From IMG/VR virus record IMGVR_UViG_3300012013_001028, positions 1-22,572 of that record: DNA of 22,572 nucleotides; one strand, 5' to 3'. The notes beneath the pieces were generated by a model. That model saw only the letters and a list, made by a program, of their open reading frames with translations, ran no database searches and was not told where the DNA came from. Shown here in pieces: positions 19,907-22,572 of the stretch; the stretch's first letter is position 1; the number at the start of each line of letters is the position of its first letter. The position numbers were made by a program, and so were the translations under genes. Source of the DNA: a virus.

Positions 19907-20086
19907 ATGAACCTTGAAAGCTATTTTCGTCTCAACTTTGCCTTGATGCAGTACCATAAATACTCATTAACGGAGATTGAAAATATGATGCCTTGGGAAC
20001 GAGACATCTATGTTGAATTGTTAATGCAGCATCTGGAAGAAGAAAAAACAAAACAACAGCAAGTAAATGGCACTCAATTCTTCTAA
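19907..20086 (+). CDS. Small tail-assembly chaperone-like protein, 59 aa
   Basis: The frame MNLESYFRLNFALMQYHKYS continues LTEIENMMPWERDIYVELLM and ends EEEKTKQQQVNGTQFF. The PWERDIYV core followed by a charged helix looks like the short second products of tail-assembly chaperone pairs (GpG/GpT, P2 E/E'). It starts 12 bp after the gp26-like gene and overlaps the tape-measure-like gene by 20 bp, which is the usual place for such a chaperone. No slippery site was identified. Confidence 0.7.
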   Translation: MNLESYFRLNFALMQYHKYSLTEIENMMPWERDIYVELLMQHLEEEKTKQQQVNGTQFF

Positions 20087-22151
20087 AATTGTACCAGTAT
20101 CAAAACCGAAGAATGGTCGTGCCTTAGTTGATGAGAAGATAGACGAAAGGATATTAAGATTACTTGGTCTTGAAGATGTATTTGATATTGATTATGATAC
20201 TTATGCATCTCTTCTCAAAGAGAGGATGGGTTCTGCAAGAATGAGAAAGCAGACTCTTCCAACAGAAGAAGTTGAATTACTTACAAATGAATGGAAAAAA
20301 ATAAAGGGTAAGAAAGGTAGATTTAAAGTCAAAAAGATTACTGCAGAAAGTTTTAAAAAGGGCACTGCAGTTGGAATGAATTTGGGAAAACAAAAATTTC
20401 TTGGTGGCATAAAACCACTAGCACTTCCTCAAGCAACAGATAAGATGGTTGGGAAAAATGATATTCAAGAAATTATAGATTTACTTGCAGAAATTATTAA
20501 AAATCTAACACAACAGAATAAAATACAAAAAGATTCAAACGAGAGAGAAAGAAAAGAAAGTGAAAACGTAAAGAGAGCACTAGCTGAATCAAAGTTAGAA
20601 AAAGGATTTGCTCTTGCGATTAAAACGGCAGAAAAAGTTATCGCTCCTGTGAAGTCAATGCTCAGTAGAATCATTGACTTCTTTATGGCTATTTTCTTTG
20701 GTAAAGTTTTTCTCAAGTTATTAGATTGGTTTGCTGATCCAGAAAACAAGAAAAAGATTAATTCTTTGTTTAGATTTTTTGGTGACCATTGGCCAAAACT
20801 TCTTGCACTTTACCTTAGATTTGGAACAGGATTTGGTAAGTTTGTTGGTGGATTGACAAATCTGGTATTTTTTGGAGCAAGAAAGTTGCTTCAAATTGTT
20901 GCTCAAATGGTGGGAGCAAAAGGAGCAGCAAAATTTCTTGGAGGTAAAGGTGGTAAATTAGTTGCAGCAGGATTATCAGTTGCTACGACAGTTGGAACCA
21001 CAATGGCTCTAAGTAAAGGAATAGAAAATTTTGCGGGACAGGGTGAAGATAAGCAACCAAAAATACCCACATTTAAAGGTGGTGGATTTGCGAATTTTAA
21101 AAACTTGTTTGGGATGTTTGGTAATGGTTCTCTTAGTTCTGGATATGTAAGTGGAGAAAAGGGTGTAGATAAAGTTCCTGCAATGTTAAGTGATGGTGAA
21201 TTTGTAATGTCTCGTGGTGCTGTTGAAAAATATGGTGTGAATACTTTAGAAGCAATGAATGCTGCGGGTGGTGGTACAAATAGACCGAAAATGATTAGTG
21301 GGACCACATATGCTGCTGGTGGAGGAATGATTGGAGGTTCTCCTGATTTTTGGAAGATAGCAGCACTTGCATCAAAAGAGGATAGCATAAATCCTCAGGG
21401 TCAGGCGGATGTGGCACAGTCAATATACAATCGTATTAATCTTGGATCTTATCCTGGTGGAAAAAGTATTTCTGCGGTAATTACTGCTCCAGGTCAGTAT
21501 CAACCCACTTTTTCTAATCCATCTAAGTGGAAATCAATAAAAGATAGGGTTTCTGCAATCAATGCTACTGGTAATGAAAAAAAGATTGATATGGCTGCTA
21601 AATCAATTACAAATCCAGCATTACAAAGAGAATCTGCAAAATTTGTTGGTGGAAGAACTGATTTTCAGGGAGAAAGTCAGAAAAAATATATGAAACCTTC
21701 CGATGTTACCCGAGGTAAAAGTCATAATTTCTTTGGGTGGTTTTATGATGCAAAATTACCAAAACCTGCACCAATACCCAATATAGTTTCTTCTCAATCC
21801 AAACAAATTCAAACTCCTCCTATGAAACCAGATATGAATGGGAGTAAAAATCAACCAAACATTATAGAGAGAGTTAAAAACTTTATTTTTAGTCCATCAC
21901 AACCAAAAGAACCAAGGTATGCTCAAGGTGGAATGGTGCAGTCACCAATGCAATTAACGAAAATGCCTTTAAGAGCAAAAAATATTACTCCTCCATCTGC
22001 TCCACCTGTACTTGTTTCTACGACAAATAAAACAAGTACTGCAATGCCATCTATACCGTCATCACCTGGTGTTCCAAAAGCTCCATCATTTAATTCTATT
22101 CATAGTAATAATGAAAGAAAGAGAATACTTGCAATTCACGGAGTAGCATAA
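20067..22151 (+). CDS. Tape-measure-like tail protein with cell-wall hydrolase domain
   Basis: This 694-residue protein has a basic N-terminal part, a coiled coil (about 135-190), and hydrophobic helices (about 195-310; IIDFFMAIFFGKVFLKLLDW). Then comes a loop motif seen at the ends of tape measures (GVDKVPAMLSDGEFVMSRGA, about 368-387). A SleB-type hydrolase-like domain follows (about 428-550): EDSINPQGQADVAQSIYNRI and SISAVITAPGQYQPTF, with a likely catalytic Glu in SKEDS. The rest is Pro-rich. It probably sets or fills the tail and opens the cell wall during entry. I did not find a T4 counterpart by eye. Confidence 0.7.
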   Translation: MALNSSKIVPVSKPKNGRALVDEKIDERILRLLGLEDVFDIDYDTYASLLKERMGSARMRKQTLPTEEVELLTNEWKKIKGKKGRFKVKKITAESFKKGTAVGMNLGKQKFLGGIKPLALPQATDKMVGKNDIQEIIDLLAEIIKNLTQQNKIQKDSNERERKESENVKRALAESKLEKGFALAIKTAEKVIAPVKSMLSRIIDFFMAIFFGKVFLKLLDWFADPENKKKINSLFRFFGDHWPKLLALYLRFGTGFGKFVGGLTNLVFFGARKLLQIVAQMVGAKGAAKFLGGKGGKLVAAGLSVATTVGTTMALSKGIENFAGQGEDKQPKIPTFKGGGFANFKNLFGMFGNGSLSSGYVSGEKGVDKVPAMLSDGEFVMSRGAVEKYGVNTLEAMNAAGGGTNRPKMISGTTYAAGGGMIGGSPDFWKIAALASKEDSINPQGQADVAQSIYNRINLGSYPGGKSISAVITAPGQYQPTFSNPSKWKSIKDRVSAINATGNEKKIDMAAKSITNPALQRESAKFVGGRTDFQGESQKKYMKPSDVTRGKSHNFFGWFYDAKLPKPAPIPNIVSSQSKQIQTPPMKPDMNGSKNQPNIIERVKNFIFSPSQPKEPRYAQGGMVQSPMQLTKMPLRAKNITPPSAPPVLVSTTNKTSTAMPSIPSSPGVPKAPSFNSIHSNNERKRILAIHGVA

Positions 22152-22160
22152 TCAAAACCT

Positions 22161-22572
22161 ATGGAACCTAAAGCACTTCCGCCTGCAAAAATTAATCCAA
22201 CAAAACTTTTAAGAGGAAGTTCTTTAATACCCACTGTAAAAAGGATTAGTGCTAAGTCAGTTGTTGATGGTAATAAGTCTTTTGAATTGCGTATTATTAA
22301 AAGACAAGTAATTCAAATTAGCAATTTAATCAAAACAAATACACTATTAAAATCAAAAGAAGAAGAAAAAAAGAAAAAAGAAAGTGAGAAAAAAAGATTT
22401 TCGGAGAAAGAAAAAAAACTTGAAAAACCAAAAGAGGGCAAAAGTGATACAATCAAATTGCCTTCATTACCTCGTTTAGGTTTTCTTGATAGAATTAAGA
22501 AGTTTTTATTTAATATATTTCTTGGTTATATTTCACTTCGTTTATTACCGTATCTTCCAAAACTTGCAGGAG
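22161..22572 (+). CDS. Paralog of the tape-measure-like protein (partial, runs off window)
   Basis: The open frame begins MEPKALPPAKINPTKLLRGS and runs 137 codons to the window end without a stop. It repeats the neighbour's plan on a smaller scale: a basic start, a Lys/Glu coiled coil (KSKEEEKKKKESEKKRFSEK), and a hydrophobic helix FLFNIFLGYISLRLLPYLPK like the neighbour's IFFGKVFLKLLDWF. It starts ten bases after that gene's stop. It is most likely a second large tail protein; its C-terminal part is outside the window. Confidence 0.7.
   Translation, partial: MEPKALPPAKINPTKLLRGSSLIPTVKRISAKSVVDGNKSFELRIIKRQVIQISNLIKTNTLLKSKEEEKKKKESEKKRFSEKEKKLEKPKEGKSDTIKLPSLPRLGFLDRIKKFLFNIFLGYISLRLLPYLPKLAG

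Noticed and set aside
20903-21388. 161-aa Pro/Ala-rich minus-strand frame within the tape-measure-like gene
   Set aside because: It mirrors Gly-rich codons of the plus-strand gene.

Overview
The window reads as part of the genome of a T4-like myovirus (cyanophage) infecting marine Synechococcus or Prochlorococcus. The basis is an AT-rich, densely packed sequence with ATGA-type start/stop overlaps, T4 core genes in T4-like order (33-59-32; 53, 48, 4; 54, 26), many ATAAATA late-promoter boxes, and cyanophage auxiliary genes (psbA, two hli genes, speD, a glutaredoxin, thyX, phoH). No tRNA, CRISPR or insertion sequence was seen.

Layout. 1-941: a host-like SLH/outer-membrane barrel gene. 1013-1708: a sigma70-promoter operon of four small genes bounded by two high-light-inducible proteins. 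1710-2902: a late lysis-type pair (C39-like peptidase and GH24 lysozyme), facing two small minus-strand genes (2899-3326). 3376-4734: a promoter plus structured leader and a beta-helix fibre-like gene. 4753-6017: a second copy of the same promoter and leader, then psbA (D1). 6068-8061: small accessory genes, interrupted by an HNH endonuclease gene flanked by a 41-bp direct repeat. 8125-8625: a GIY-YIG endonuclease cassette that appears to separate a membrane-protein gene from its old 3' end. 8667-10089: hypothetical genes and speD. 10108-10507: a promoter, a tandem glutamine-riboswitch-like leader, a DUF4278/PirA-like peptide and a small basic peptide. 10523-11447: an early promoter, a small acidic protein and thyX. 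11444-15331: phoH, an MGME1-like exonuclease, and gp33, gp59, DUF1825-like and gp32 genes. 15332-18250 (minus): gp53, gp48, an unknown gene and gp4. 18294-22572 (plus): gp54-like, gp26-like, a small tail-assembly protein, a tape-measure-like protein with a hydrolase domain, and the start of its likely paralog.

How the parts fit together. psbA and the Hli proteins would support photosynthesis during infection. The thyX, glutaredoxin and speD products feed nucleotide and polyamine metabolism. The riboswitch would tie small regulatory peptides to host glutamine (nitrogen) status. gp33, gp59 and gp32 serve late transcription and replication, and the right half builds the baseplate, tail and head.

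The most unusual signals are four. A complex RNA leader occurs twice with compensatory stem changes, once before psbA and once before a structural gene. A tandem glutamine aptamer controls a PII-interactor-like peptide. Two homing-type endonuclease insertions each appear to carry a replacement end of the gene they disrupt. A very short hydrophobic peptide is translationally coupled into one of those sites.
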